Positions 43,501-51,539 of a DNA stretch of 64,000 bases are shown here, piece by piece. The position numbers and the translations under genes were made by a program. The stretch lies in NCBI GenBank assembly GCA_020633295.1, contig JACKDW010000001.1, positions 930,001 through 994,000 on the forward strand. Direction: 5' to 3'. The notes beneath the pieces are model-generated. The model worked only from the letters and a program-made list of their open reading frames with translations, did not search any database and was not told where the DNA came from. Source of the stretch: Myxococcales bacterium. Lineage in GTDB: Bacteria > Myxococcota_A > Polyangia > Nannocystales > Nannocystaceae. Position 1 is the stretch's first letter. Every line of letters begins with the position of its first letter.

Positions 43501-44684
43501 CCCTCCGAGACGAGCACCGCGACCGCGCGGGTGCGCCAGTCCTCCGGGACATCCATCCCGAGGCCGACCTCCTGCGCGCGCGAGGCCGCGAGCCCGTAGA
43601 GCGCGTCGAGCTGGTCGAAGGGCACGTACGCCTTCTTGTCCTCGTCGACGCAGGCGTCGAGGATCGCGATGACCTCGCGCAGCAGCCGCTGCGCGGTCGC
43701 GCGAGCGTCCGCCGGCAGCGTCGCCATCAGCGCCTCCTCGAGCGACTCCGTAAGTTTTATTTCATCGCGAAGATCGAACGAGATCCCCTGCATGCTCGAC
43801 TCGAGCTCGACCGGCGCGAGATCGAGCAGGCGCCCGAGCTTCGTCAGCGAAACGTAATCTCGGACGACCGCCGGCACGCCGAAGATCGGCGGGAGGCTGT
43901 CCATCGCGTCCGCGAGCGCCTGCGGATCTCCTTCGAACTCACCGGACTGCGCCGGCTTGATCACCGTGTCGATCGCCTGCACGACCCCGCGCGCGCGGCC
44001 GCGGCTCGCCCACCACGCGAAGTTCGCCTCGCCGCGGCTGAGCTCGAAGACCGACGCGATCGCGGAGGCGCGGAGCGCCGGCACGTGCAGCACGCGGTGG
44101 CGGCCCTTGTCGGCGTCGCCGAGCGACAGGAACGACTCGGGCGCGTAGGCGACGATCAGCGCGAGGTCGCGACCGCACGAGTCGAGCAGCGCGCGCAGCG
44201 GGTTGCGATCATCAGTACGCACGCGCTCGCGCAGGAGCTCATAGGCCTGCTCCATCTCGTCGAGCAGCAGCACGGCGCGCCGATCGAGCTCGGTCTGCCG
44301 CGCGAGCGCGTGACCGATGTCGGCGCGCCCGCGGGCCGCGAGCGAGTCGATCAGCTCGACCATCCCCTCGCCGGCCTTCACCGACTCGACCCACTCCTGC
44401 ACGCGCTTGGCGAACTCGTGGGCCGGAACGCGCTCGCCCGCCGGGACGAGGCGCTCGACGAAGGCCGCCGCCTCCTCCCAGATCGCGACGACGCCGGACG
44501 CCGGCGCGGTGTTGAGAAGGTGAAAGAGCAAGGTGGACTTGCCCGAGCCGTACACGCCGACGACCGCCGCCGTCGACACCGGGTCCTCGCCGGTCGCGAC
44601 GGCGGTCGCCCGCTCCCGGACGCGCCGGTGCTGCTCGGTGAAGTCCAACCAAGTGCTAGCTGCTGTGGCCGCGAGTTCCCTCAA
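40506..44684 (-). CDS. Giant P-loop ATPase with coiled-coil body, unknown family
   Basis: 1,392 aa. It begins at a TTG preceded by AGGAGGGTGA, an excellent ribosome site; no ATG nearby fits. Walker A is GVYGSGKST at 43-51, Walker B AVLLLDEMEQAYELL from 137, and LIVAYAPESFLSL may be sensor 1. Residues about 520-700 look like a second globular domain. From about 740 to the end it is mostly long charged helices, coiled-coil in appearance. No nuclease, methylase or membrane segment is seen. N-terminal motor plus long helices recalls ATPases of DNA-maintenance or defence systems, but I cannot assign a family. Its promoter holds a perfect palindrome. Confidence 0.8.
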   Translation of the reverse strand: MRELAATAASTWLDFTEQHRRVRERATAVATGEDPVSTAAVVGVYGSGKSTLLFHLLNTAPASGVVAIWEEAAAFVERLVPAGERVPAHEFAKRVQEWVESVKAGEGMVELIDSLAARGRADIGHALARQTELDRRAVLLLDEMEQAYELLRERVRTDDRNPLRALLDSCGRDLALIVAYAPESFLSLGDADKGRHRVLHVPALRASAIASVFELSRGEANFAWWASRGRARGVVQAIDTVIKPAQSGEFEGDPQALADAMDSLPPIFGVPAVVRDYVSLTKLGRLLDLAPVELESSMQGISFDLRDEIKLTESLEEALMATLPADARATAQRLLREVIAILDACVDEDKKAYVPFDQLDALYGLAASRAQEVGLGMDVPEDWRTRAVAVLVSEGASSLSRALPLSIPSLAEEVFPSPFTNPLLPVAGRQPTRVEVEREFTKLRERDEALVVRWTSRATVFAADPAALERWLEGTTLGAGGLTALLIERRDGPATPLTSVLSEAGRLEVISLPSFSAEFVKSVLVASDAVPGGDDDFDARARALATSKDLRRKINWHIRRLDLVVRQGKPQQPPNYETAVNEAKSQLVPFLQRGRLRQSPALFALVPLVAEPSEITQTRLKDVAGLLREGGTLRGMIGGERLLRGADVVVDELLPGSGESESWVYDEPYAELKALVMRHSAPQARRALATLIDDTVTSPLSTILIGDPAAFDNDPELDGGLRALKELWRLLDRISRIRDGLGAMLDESVERVEAKVNLGESIQRIAAARPELEKIQLIMITLGDLPEPWARRLVEWVVGRYAHSIHANAEEEIPTLQKWERCAQAGRKLGSRISQFADAMRERGVEGIAYAAERLREAMRDAMGSADALHKAQQACAERLGELKELSDGLADLEQFVSERGLSIEGLIRSFEPESSAINVELGRVRKTIELLKVSGEKPPAPIGGELGEWLDRVAQYLTRTRVERLQKRLAELVGEYVDAEALDPVYDEEVSRFEQGWKTLEEDFKAGYLKELRVHKPESSGDLARGLDEVLAIQGLVVGRSEEPWAAEHDRALRGAAASGRKQREWVAEELEARKALKDLIVNHAEVSAPGEVIQAVIDGESSFRAALKKLESFLGEVSSARSVLDRLDLEPTLPELDDEVSAAGFLATLAKQAEGAERELSEQTARIESLRKILAEFSAEPPATSTPTSLKTAVRMIEDTEGKLRKALAEQSRLARERAFRLGVAPTAVVSNDLEQWARMLIEWQGQLNAVEHALAELEAVGVTPSSTEASPADEVVTRLRAEKNAMDQYLQGLRFELDSLRVRGRLLGEDLVTEIPPPRIDALKTAIDEATKQLQAAIKLRVAKLNDPARSVWVRLQEKTSLPPQIGELVDSGLLIVVGAPAEEPDASA

Positions 44685-44696
44685 CGAGTCACCCTC

Positions 44697-44717
44697 CTGA
44701 CGTACATCGTACGTCAG
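44697..44717. promoter_or_regulatory. Operator-like palindrome at giant ATPase start
   Basis: Perfect 9-bp arms CTGACGTAC and GTACGTCAG around ATC, 13 bases upstream of the TTG start and overlapping the ribosome site. A repressor there would block translation and transcription. No adjacent regulator gene is present. Confidence 0.65.
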
Positions 44718-45096
44718 AGAGCGTGCCCGAAAGGCCAGAAGATAAAAACACTTGCATGTCGGACGAACTCGCGCCGGCGCGAATTCGTCAGCTCGCGCGC
44801 GAAACGGACTGAGCGCGCGGCGACCGTCGCCGCGACGCGCCCTCGCGCGCCCCGATCCCGCGAATCCGCGCGCGCGCGTCCTCGCGGCGCGCGTGAACGC
44901 GAGCGCGCGCGCTCGCCCCGCGTGAGCGCGCGCGTAAACATGTCTTTATAAACATGTCTGCAAACGCGCGCGGCTCGGCGCTCGCGTCGCGCGACGATCC
45001 CCGCCGCGCCGAGAGCCACGCGAGCGCGCGCGTGGCCGCCCGCGGTCGCCGGGCGATCGCCGCGCCGCCCGGCCGCCTCCACGACATGTCCATAAA

Positions 45097-45115
45097 GACA
45101 TTTTTAAAAAATGTC
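45097..45115. promoter_or_regulatory. AT-rich perfect inverted repeat
   Basis: GACATTTTT-A-AAAAATGTC with a preceding GACATGTC 7 bases away; strikingly AT-rich in this genome. May be a terminator-like hairpin in either direction or a protein site. Confidence 0.45.
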
Positions 45116-45627
45116 GCGCGACCGGGCGCCGCGGCTCATCACCCGCTCGAGCGCCGCGCCCCGCTCGCGGCCGCGAGTCAGAGCCGCGGACGCGCTCGCC
45201 GTCGTGCATGAACCAGCGCGCCACCTCGCGTGACGCTCGCGCGCGACGCGATAGCGCGATTCGACCAACGCATCGAGCGCGGTCCGAACGATCACGTACC
45301 GGCCAGCCTCCCCTTCGTGGATCGCCTTCGCCAGACGCGCGAGCCGCGCACAACTCCGCGCGGCATACCGAGATTTCGGAATAATTTGCGACATTTCCGG
45401 CGCCCAGCGCGAATGAGGCCGTTGCTCCCCAGCGCGAGATCGCGGGTGGGACCGGTCCCCCCACCACCCCCCACCTTCACCCGGTACACCGTCCGACCGC
45501 CGGCGGACGCACCGCGCGCGACGCGACCGCGGGTCGCTCCGCCGCGCCGGGGTTGCTCCCCCCCAGCGTTCGCGATGCCGAGCTCTGCACCTATCGACTG
45601 CCCAAAAAGACATGTGTTTCGACGCTC

Positions 45628-45633
45628 TATACT
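45628..45633 (+). promoter_or_regulatory. Candidate -10 box of the membrane protein gene
   Basis: TATACT, 72 bases before the ATG at 45706. No clear -35 box at 17 bases; AAAAAGACATGTG lies about there. Weak but the best sigma-70-like element in the region. Confidence 0.35.
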
Positions 45634-45705
45634 GTCAGTGTCCATGCAAGCAATCGTGGGCCGCGCCGGTGTGCCGGCGCGCGCCCCTCGACGTCAAGGA
45701 GCACA

Positions 45706-46350
45706 ATGAGCCCGAACACTCCGACCAATGATACATCTGACGCGAATGTGCCATCAACCGCCGCAGGCGCGCGCGCCGAGGCGCCCCCCCACGGATCCTC
45801 TGTTTACGATGATGACCTCGAGCGCGCGCGACTCGGCTCGGGGCGCCCGCAGCTGCGCGCGTGGGCCTACGTGACGCTCGCGATCCTGATCACGGTCGTG
45901 GGCACCTCCTGGATGATCAGCGCGGTCGCCAACGAGTACGGCTCGGAGTCGACGCTCGACCTCGGCTGGAGCATGTCCCGGCTCAGCGTCGATGACGTGG
46001 CCACCAGGCCCGGCATGTTCGAAGGTCACGATGTCTCGGTGACCGGGCTCGTCAAGGTCGACAACGACAACCCCGAGCCGCTGCTGCCCGACGCGCCCAC
46101 GGACAGCTTTGAGCTGTCGGACGACGATGGCCCCGCGTTCAACGACCGCGTCCGGATCGTCAACGAGACCGGCGCCCCGGTCGAGGTCGTCGAGGACGCG
46201 CTCGTCGAGGTCCAGGGGCGCGTGGTCGTCGCGACCGAGAACCCGCTCCGGCCCGAGGTCGTGATCGTCGCGCAGCGAATCCGTCGACAGGATCCCGCGG
46301 ACAAGCAGCGACGCACGATCGAGAACCACGCCGCCGTGGAGGGCGATTGA
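45706..46350 (+). CDS. Single-pass membrane protein of unknown function
   Basis: 214 aa. AAGGAG lies 4 bases before the ATG. The first 50 residues are polar and disordered (Thr/Ser/Ala/Asp); one transmembrane helix at about 52-72 (AYVTLAILITVVGTSWMI); the rest is a soluble, acidic domain. DVATRPGMFEGHDVSVTGLVKV and later VEDALVEVQGRVVVATENP suggest a small beta-barrel of OB type, as in CcmE-like proteins, but without its haem-binding His. Function unknown. Confidence 0.68.
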   Translation: MSPNTPTNDTSDANVPSTAAGARAEAPPHGSSVYDDDLERARLGSGRPQLRAWAYVTLAILITVVGTSWMISAVANEYGSESTLDLGWSMSRLSVDDVATRPGMFEGHDVSVTGLVKVDNDNPEPLLPDAPTDSFELSDDDGPAFNDRVRIVNETGAPVEVVEDALVEVQGRVVVATENPLRPEVVIVAQRIRRQDPADKQRRTIENHAAVEGD

Positions 46351-46581
46351 GTCGACAGCCGCGACGCGCCGCGCCGCCGCGCGCGGACGTTCCCCCCCGC
46401 GCCCTCCGTCGTCGCCCGCGCGCCGCGTGCCCTCCCCGCGCGCGCGCATTAACTGGTCGCGCGCGACGGGCTCCACGCGTCGGAGCCCGTCGCGGCGACC
46501 GCTGGTGAGCGATGTACCGCGCGACGAGCTCGCGCCCTCGGTGTCCGCGGCCGTCGTCTCGGCGGCATGAGCGTGTGAACC
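46351..46581. other. Intergenic spacer upstream of Ser/Thr kinase
   Basis: About 230 GC-rich bases with no gene and no clear dyad. It must hold the promoter of the Ser/Thr kinase gene. Confidence 0.4.
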
Positions 46582-48171
46582 ATGTCCGTCCCCTCTCTCG
46601 TCGAACCTCCCGTCGAACCTCCCGTCGAACCTCTCGTCGAGCGCGACCACGACCGCGAGCCGACGCGCTCCGATCGCGGCCCGCGACCCCGTGAGCTCGC
46701 GCTGCCGACGACGCGGATCACGGGGAGCGCCGGCCCGACCGAGACGCCCGACTCGACCCGCTTGCCGAAGATGATCGGGCGCTTCCTCGTGCTGAGGCCG
46801 CTCGGTCGCGGCGGGGTGGGCGAGGTCTTCCTCGCCCGCGACTCGACGCTCACGCGCCACGTCGCGGTCAAGCTGCTGCGACCGAGCGTCCAGAGCGCTG
46901 ATCAGCGCGAGCGCCTGATCCGCGAGGCGCAGGCGATGGCATTGATCGCGCACCCGAACGTCGCGTCGGTCTACGAGATCGGCGTGACGCGCGACCGCGT
47001 GTTCGTGGCCATGGAGTACATCCCTGGCTGGACGCTGCGCGCGTGGCAGGCCGCGCGCGCGCCGAGCTGGCGCCAGGTGCTCGACGTCTACATCCAGGCG
47101 GCGCGAGGCCTCGCCGCCGCGCATCGCCTCGGGCTCGTGCACCGCGACGTGAAGCCGAGCAACATCGTCCTCGGCTTCGACGGGCGCGCGCGCGTGCTCG
47201 ACTTCGGGCTCGTCGCGCTGGCCGACGAGACGCGGCGCGAGCTCGCGGCGACGGCCTCTCGCGCGGAGACGGACGAGGCGTCGTCGCGGACCGCGCTCAC
47301 GCGCGAGGGCTCCATCATGGGCACGCCCGACTACATGGCCCCTGAGCAATTCGCCGGCCGCGCGCCGCGACCCGCGACCGACCAATTCGGCTTCTGCGTC
47401 GCGCTGTACGAGGCGCTCTACGGCGAGCGCCCGTTCACCGACGAGTCCTACGAGGCGCTGGCCGAGGCGGTCTCGCGCGGGCGCGTGCTCCCGCGCCCCG
47501 CGGGCTCGCGAGTGCCGCGGTGGCTCCACGCGGTCGTCGTGCGGGGTCTCAGCGTGGAGCCCGGCGACCGTCACGCGTCGATGGACGCGCTCATCACGGC
47601 GCTCGAGCGCGGCTCCCGACGCGTGACGCGACGCGGTCTCGTCGGCGCGGCGCTGCTCGGCGCGGCGGTGTGCGTCGGCCTCCTGGTCGCGCACGAGCCG
47701 AGCTCCGCCGCCGCGCACTGCCAGGCGTCGCCGAGGACGATCGACGAGGTGTGGAGCGTGGACCGGCGCGAGCGGGTCGAGCGCGCGCTCTCGCGGTCGC
47801 GCGGCGCGGGCGTGAGCGTCGAGGCCGAGCGCGCGCTCGACCGCCTCGACGCCTACCGCGCGGACTGGAGCGCGGCGTACCTCGAGGCGTGCACCGAGCA
47901 CGCGCGCGGCGAGCTGGCGGACGAGCGCTTCGCGCTGCGCATCGCCTGTCTCGATCGCCAGATCGCGGACTTCGCCCGCGCGACCCGATCGCTCAACAAC
48001 GGCGTCGTCGACGTGCACGCGATCGAGACCGAGATCCCGGCGACCACGCGCTGCACCCCTCGCCGACCCCTCGCGCGCGCCGCCGCCCGACACCCCAGCA
48101 AGCCCGCCGCGTCCGTCCGCGCGGAGACGCAGGGGATGATCCGCGCGAATTCAGGAGGCGCGCCCAGCTAG
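46582..48171 (+). CDS. Membrane Ser/Thr protein kinase without TPR output domain
   Basis: 529 aa. A disordered N-terminus (with a 12-bp coding repeat, EPPV) leads to a complete Hanks-type kinase at about 65-335: GRGGVGEVFLA, VAVKLL, HRDVKPSNIV, LDFGL and GTPDYMAPEQF. A transmembrane helix follows at 350-372. The outer domain holds CQASPRTIDEVW, EACTEHARGELADERFALRIACLDRQI, which matches the head of the extracytoplasmic region seen in many myxobacterial kinases. In those, tetratricopeptide repeats normally follow; here the protein ends after about 110 more residues. Probably active, with a shortened sensor. Confidence 0.9.
   Translation: MSVPSLVEPPVEPPVEPLVERDHDREPTRSDRGPRPRELALPTTRITGSAGPTETPDSTRLPKMIGRFLVLRPLGRGGVGEVFLARDSTLTRHVAVKLLRPSVQSADQRERLIREAQAMALIAHPNVASVYEIGVTRDRVFVAMEYIPGWTLRAWQAARAPSWRQVLDVYIQAARGLAAAHRLGLVHRDVKPSNIVLGFDGRARVLDFGLVALADETRRELAATASRAETDEASSRTALTREGSIMGTPDYMAPEQFAGRAPRPATDQFGFCVALYEALYGERPFTDESYEALAEAVSRGRVLPRPAGSRVPRWLHAVVVRGLSVEPGDRHASMDALITALERGSRRVTRRGLVGAALLGAAVCVGLLVAHEPSSAAAHCQASPRTIDEVWSVDRRERVERALSRSRGAGVSVEAERALDRLDAYRADWSAAYLEACTEHARGELADERFALRIACLDRQIADFARATRSLNNGVVDVHAIETEIPATTRCTPRRPLARAAARHPSKPAASVRAETQGMIRANSGGAPS
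46599..46634 (+). repeat. 12-bp tandem repeat in kinase N-terminus
   Basis: Three copies of CGTCGAACCTCC (third ends CTCT), coding for VEPP. Confidence 0.85.
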
Positions 48172-48671
48172 AAGCGACGGCGAGCGCCCAGGCGCAGCAG
48201 CGTCCCGGCGCCGCGCGGCGTCGACGTGGGCTGCGGGTCGCTCGCCGAGCTGTGGTGGGCCGGGATCGCGACGGTCGAGAACAGCGACCAGCGAGACCGC
48301 TCGTCGAGCGCGGCGCTGAGCTCGAGCGCGAACGCGCCGGGCCCCGCGGCGTCCTCCCGCGGGAGCGTCGTCTCCCACGCGATCGAGACGAAGCGCAGCC
48401 ACCCGCGCAGGAAGCTGAGCTCGAGGCGAAGCGCGTCGTGGGGGACGACCATCGCGCCGCGCCCCTGGGTCTCGACGACGCGCCAGCGCAGCAGATACTC
48501 GCTGCGCAGCCGCATGCGCCCGTCGAGCAGCTCGACGTCGACGGGGGCGCGCGCGGGCCCGCCCGACGGGCCGAGCGCGTGCGCGGGCGGGTGCGGGCTC
48601 TGGGCGGCCGCGAGCGAGGGCTGCTCGAGCAGCGCGAACGTCAGGACGGTGCCCGCGAGCCATCTCCGCAC
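48168..48671 (-). CDS. Small predicted outer-membrane beta-barrel protein
   Basis: 167 aa from the GTG that gives a signal peptide (RRWLAGTVLTFALLEQPSLAAAQS); longer in-frame starts exist but are Arg-rich. The body alternates polar and hydrophobic residues (RMRLRSEYLLRWRVVET, ALRLELSFLRGWLRFVSIAWETTL, RSRWSLFSTVAIPAH) and ends in LRLGARRRF, a terminal Phe typical of outer-membrane barrels. Convergent with the Ser/Thr kinase, overlapping by 4 bases at the stops. Function unknown. Confidence 0.6.
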   Translation of the reverse strand: MRRWLAGTVLTFALLEQPSLAAAQSPHPPAHALGPSGGPARAPVDVELLDGRMRLRSEYLLRWRVVETQGRGAMVVPHDALRLELSFLRGWLRFVSIAWETTLPREDAAGPGAFALELSAALDERSRWSLFSTVAIPAHHSSASDPQPTSTPRGAGTLLRLGARRRF

Positions 48672-48787
48672 GGCCGTCGATACCGCCGCGCGCGCGCGCC
48701 TATTCCTGTCGAGGCCCCTGCGGCTCGCCGACGTCGCGCGCCAAAAAACACCTGACCCGCGCGATCGCGTGTGCGAATAATGCCCGC

Positions 48788-50476
48788 ATGACGGCGAGCT
48801 CAGGCGGACTCCGCAGCGATCTGCTCGCGGCGCTGACCGTCGCGCTCGTCGGCCTCCCACAGTGCCTCGCGTACGCGCTGATGAGCGGGCTGCCGCCGGC
48901 CTACGGCCTCGCCACGGCGGCGGTGCCGGGCCTGATCGCCGCGCTCGCGGGCAAGAGCCCGCACATCATCACGGGGCCGACCAACACCACCGGGCTGCTG
49001 ATCCTCGCCGCGCTCGGGCCGTTCCTCGGCGACAACGGGCTGCTGCGCCCGGACGGGCTCGCGGCGCTCGCGACCCTCACGCTGATGGCCGGGCTGATCC
49101 GGCTGCTCGCGGCCTACGCCGGCGGCGCGGCGCTCGTCGAGTTTATCCCCGAGTCGGTGCTCGCCGGCTTCACCGCCGGCGCGGGGACCCTGATCGCGGT
49201 CATGCAGCTCGATGAGTCGCTGGGCATGACGGGCGTGCGCGGCGGCGGCCTGCTCGAGGAGTTCACCGCGATCGCGCACCACCTGTCCCAAGGTGATGTC
49301 GCGGCGCCGGCGGTGCTGGTCTGCGCGCTCACCGTGGCGGTCGTGCTCGCGGGCAAGCGCCTGCGGCCGTCGTTCCCGGCCGCGCTGCTCGCCGTCGCGG
49401 CGGCCGCCGCCGCCGCGATGATCTTCGGCCTCGACGCGCGCGTCGGGCTGCCCGTGGTCTCGGATCGCGCGGCGGTGCCGAGCGGTTGGCCTCCGGGCGC
49501 GCTGCCCTCCCTCGACCCCGAGCTCATCCGCGCGTTCGTGGGGCCCGCCGCCGCGATCGCGCTGCTCGGGACCATGGAGCTCGCGGTCTCGGCCCGTCGC
49601 GGCGGCGCGCGCCCGGACATGCGCCGCGAGATCCTCGCGCAGGGCCTGGCGAACTTCATCGGCGCGTTCGCGAGCGCGTTCCCGGCCTCAGCCAGCCTCA
49701 CGCGCTCGGCGCTGCTCCGGCTCGGCGGCGCCGCGTCGCGCGTCGCCGCCGGCGTCGCCGCGCTGATCCTGATCCCGATCCTGCTGCTCGGCGGCTCGCT
49801 CGTCGCCGCGCTGCCCCAGGCGAGCCTCGCGGGCGTGCTGCTCGTGACCGCGATGGGGATGGTCGACCTCCGCCGCCTGCGTCGGATGTGGCGCGCCTCG
49901 CCGATCACGCGCGGCCTGCTGATCACGACCTTCTTCGCCACGCTGCTGCTGCCGCTCGAGTGGGCGATCTTCCTCGGCGTCGGCCTCGGCGTCGCGCAGC
50001 ACCTCGCGGCCGGCCGGCGCCCGCGCGTGCTGCTTCTCGAGCCATGTCCCGACGCGCACGCGTGTCGCCTCGTGCCGACGCGCCGCGAGGACGCCGGGTC
50101 GGTCGTCGTGATCGAGGTCAGCGGCGACTGCCACTTCGCGGCCGCGAGCACCCTGCGCGAGCTCGTGATCGCGGCGCTGCCGGAGCGCGCGCGCCACGTC
50201 GTGATCGACCTCTCCCACGCCCGCGCGCTCCGCTACGCGGCGCTCATGTCGCTCGAGCGGCTCGACGCGCGCGTGCGAGAGCGCGGCGGCGAGCTGCAGC
50301 TGACCGGCGTCGCGCCGACCTTCATGCGCCTGCTCGAGAGCACAGGCTCCTCGCTGCGCGCGCGCCCCTTCGACCCGGAGCCGCTCGCGAGCACCAGGCG
50401 CGCGCTCGCGGAGCTGCGCGCCCGCGCCGAGGGGGACGCGCCGGCGAGCGAGCCCCGCGAGCAGAACACCCCCTGA
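48788..50476 (+). CDS. SulP/SLC26 family anion transporter with STAS domain
   Basis: 562 aa. Residues 10-410 carry about ten to twelve hydrophobic helices, with the SulP signature LTVALVGLPQCLAYALMSGLPPAYGL near the start and TGPTNTT after it. The C-terminal cytosolic STAS domain begins near 435 (SVVVIEVSGDCHFAAASTLRELV, VVIDLSHARALRYAALMSLERLDA). Family members move sulfate, bicarbonate or dicarboxylates. No neighbouring carbonic anhydrase or sulfate assimilation gene helps choose. Divergent from the barrel gene. Confidence 0.92.
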   Translation: MTASSGGLRSDLLAALTVALVGLPQCLAYALMSGLPPAYGLATAAVPGLIAALAGKSPHIITGPTNTTGLLILAALGPFLGDNGLLRPDGLAALATLTLMAGLIRLLAAYAGGAALVEFIPESVLAGFTAGAGTLIAVMQLDESLGMTGVRGGGLLEEFTAIAHHLSQGDVAAPAVLVCALTVAVVLAGKRLRPSFPAALLAVAAAAAAAMIFGLDARVGLPVVSDRAAVPSGWPPGALPSLDPELIRAFVGPAAAIALLGTMELAVSARRGGARPDMRREILAQGLANFIGAFASAFPASASLTRSALLRLGGAASRVAAGVAALILIPILLLGGSLVAALPQASLAGVLLVTAMGMVDLRRLRRMWRASPITRGLLITTFFATLLLPLEWAIFLGVGLGVAQHLAAGRRPRVLLLEPCPDAHACRLVPTRREDAGSVVVIEVSGDCHFAAASTLRELVIAALPERARHVVIDLSHARALRYAALMSLERLDARVRERGGELQLTGVAPTFMRLLESTGSSLRARPFDPEPLASTRRALAELRARAEGDAPASEPREQNTP

Positions 50477-50522
50477 GCCGCGACAGCGCGCCCGCGCGCG
50501 AGTACACTGCGGCGACGCGCGT

Positions 50523-51458
50523 ATGCGCCGCGATGACCCCACGACCGCGAGCGAGCCCCCCTCGGACCGCGTCTACGACGGCGTAGGGGTGATCGCGCGC
50601 GGCTGGCTGCACAGCAACACCGTCGTGCTCCCGGGGCCCGCGCCCGCGATCATCGACACCGGCTACGTCACCGGCGTCGAGGAGCTCATCGACCGCGTCG
50701 AGGCGCTCGGCGGCTTCCCGATCGCGTCGCTCGCGACCGTGCTCCTGACCCACGTGCACAGCGATCACGCGGGCGGCTGCGCGGAGCTGCAGCGGCGCGC
50801 GCCGGCGCGGACCTGGGCCCACCCCGACTGCGCGGCGCTCGTGCGCGACTGGGATCCGCGTCGCCTGTGGCTCGAGGGCATGGGCCAGCGCATGCCGCGG
50901 TTTCGGATCGACGACGCGCTCACGCCCGGCGAGCGCGTCACGGCGGGCGGGATCGAGTGGGAGCTGATCGACGCGCCGGGGCACGCCGTCGGCGGGCTGT
51001 GCTTCTACGCGCGGGCGCGCAAGCTGCTGATCTCCGGCGACGCGCTGTGGCGCGACGGCTTCGGCATCCTCAACATCCCGCTCGAGGGCCCGGAGACCAT
51101 CGCGCTGACGCGGCGCACGCTCGACGTCCTGTCGACGCTCGACGTCGAGCTCGTGATCCCGGGTCACGGCAGGCCGTTTCGCGACTTCCAGGCCGCGATC
51201 GCGCGGGCGCGACGTCGACTCGCGGACTACGTCGAGGCGCCGGAGCAGACCGCGCGGCGAAACCTCCGCGCGTCGCTGGCGTTTTGGTTGCTCGCCAACC
51301 CGGGCGTCCCCCGCGCGGCGCTCGAGCGGCTGCTCCGCGACGCGCCCTTCCCCGCGGGCCCGGTCGCGCCGCTGATCGCCGCGCTCACGTCCTCGGGCGT
51401 GCTCGTCGAGCGAGACGATCGCGTGTACCCGGGCGCGCGGCTGCGACGGCTCGACTGA
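50523..51458 (+). CDS. MBL-fold metallo-hydrolase
   Basis: 311 aa. THVHSDHAGG near residue 75 is the HxHxDH zinc motif; APGHAVGGL, LISGDALW and IPGHGRPFRD complete the metal-binding set of glyoxalase-II/beta-lactamase-like hydrolases. A C-terminal winged-helix-like segment (NPGVPRAALERLLRDAPFPAG) as in some thioesterase-type members. It starts 46 bases after the SulP gene in the same direction and may be co-transcribed. Substrate unknown. Confidence 0.88.
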   Translation: MRRDDPTTASEPPSDRVYDGVGVIARGWLHSNTVVLPGPAPAIIDTGYVTGVEELIDRVEALGGFPIASLATVLLTHVHSDHAGGCAELQRRAPARTWAHPDCAALVRDWDPRRLWLEGMGQRMPRFRIDDALTPGERVTAGGIEWELIDAPGHAVGGLCFYARARKLLISGDALWRDGFGILNIPLEGPETIALTRRTLDVLSTLDVELVIPGHGRPFRDFQAAIARARRRLADYVEAPEQTARRNLRASLAFWLLANPGVPRAALERLLRDAPFPAGPVAPLIAALTSSGVLVERDDRVYPGARLRRLD

Positions 51459-51539
51459 TCGCGCGCGTCGTGATCACGGAGACGCGCGCGGCCGGGCTCG
51501 GCGACCGCGCGCGAAGCTGCGACCTTCAGGTGGCGCCGC

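Larger units (their letters stand above)
44718..45705. other. Nearly 1 kb non-coding region with AT-rich dyads
   Basis: Between the divergent ATPase and membrane-protein genes. Contains a 28-bp near-perfect palindrome (44762-44789, arms GACGAACTCGCGCC, one mismatched pair), two ACATGTCT direct repeats 14 bases apart (44938, 44952), a GACATGTC at 45083 and a perfect AT-rich inverted repeat at 45097-45115. A GACATGTG occurs at 45609. No tRNA, rRNA or convincing ORF is seen. A regulatory region, small RNA or site-specific DNA element are possible. Confidence 0.6.

Noticed and set aside
44946..45613. Overlapping minus-strand ORFs of about 170 codons in the non-coding region
   Set aside because: Stretches such as ARLAKAIHEGEAGRYVIVRTALDAL look somewhat protein-like, but both frames are otherwise Arg/Gly/Ala-rich, lack ribosome sites and match no family I know. 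A decayed gene cannot be excluded.
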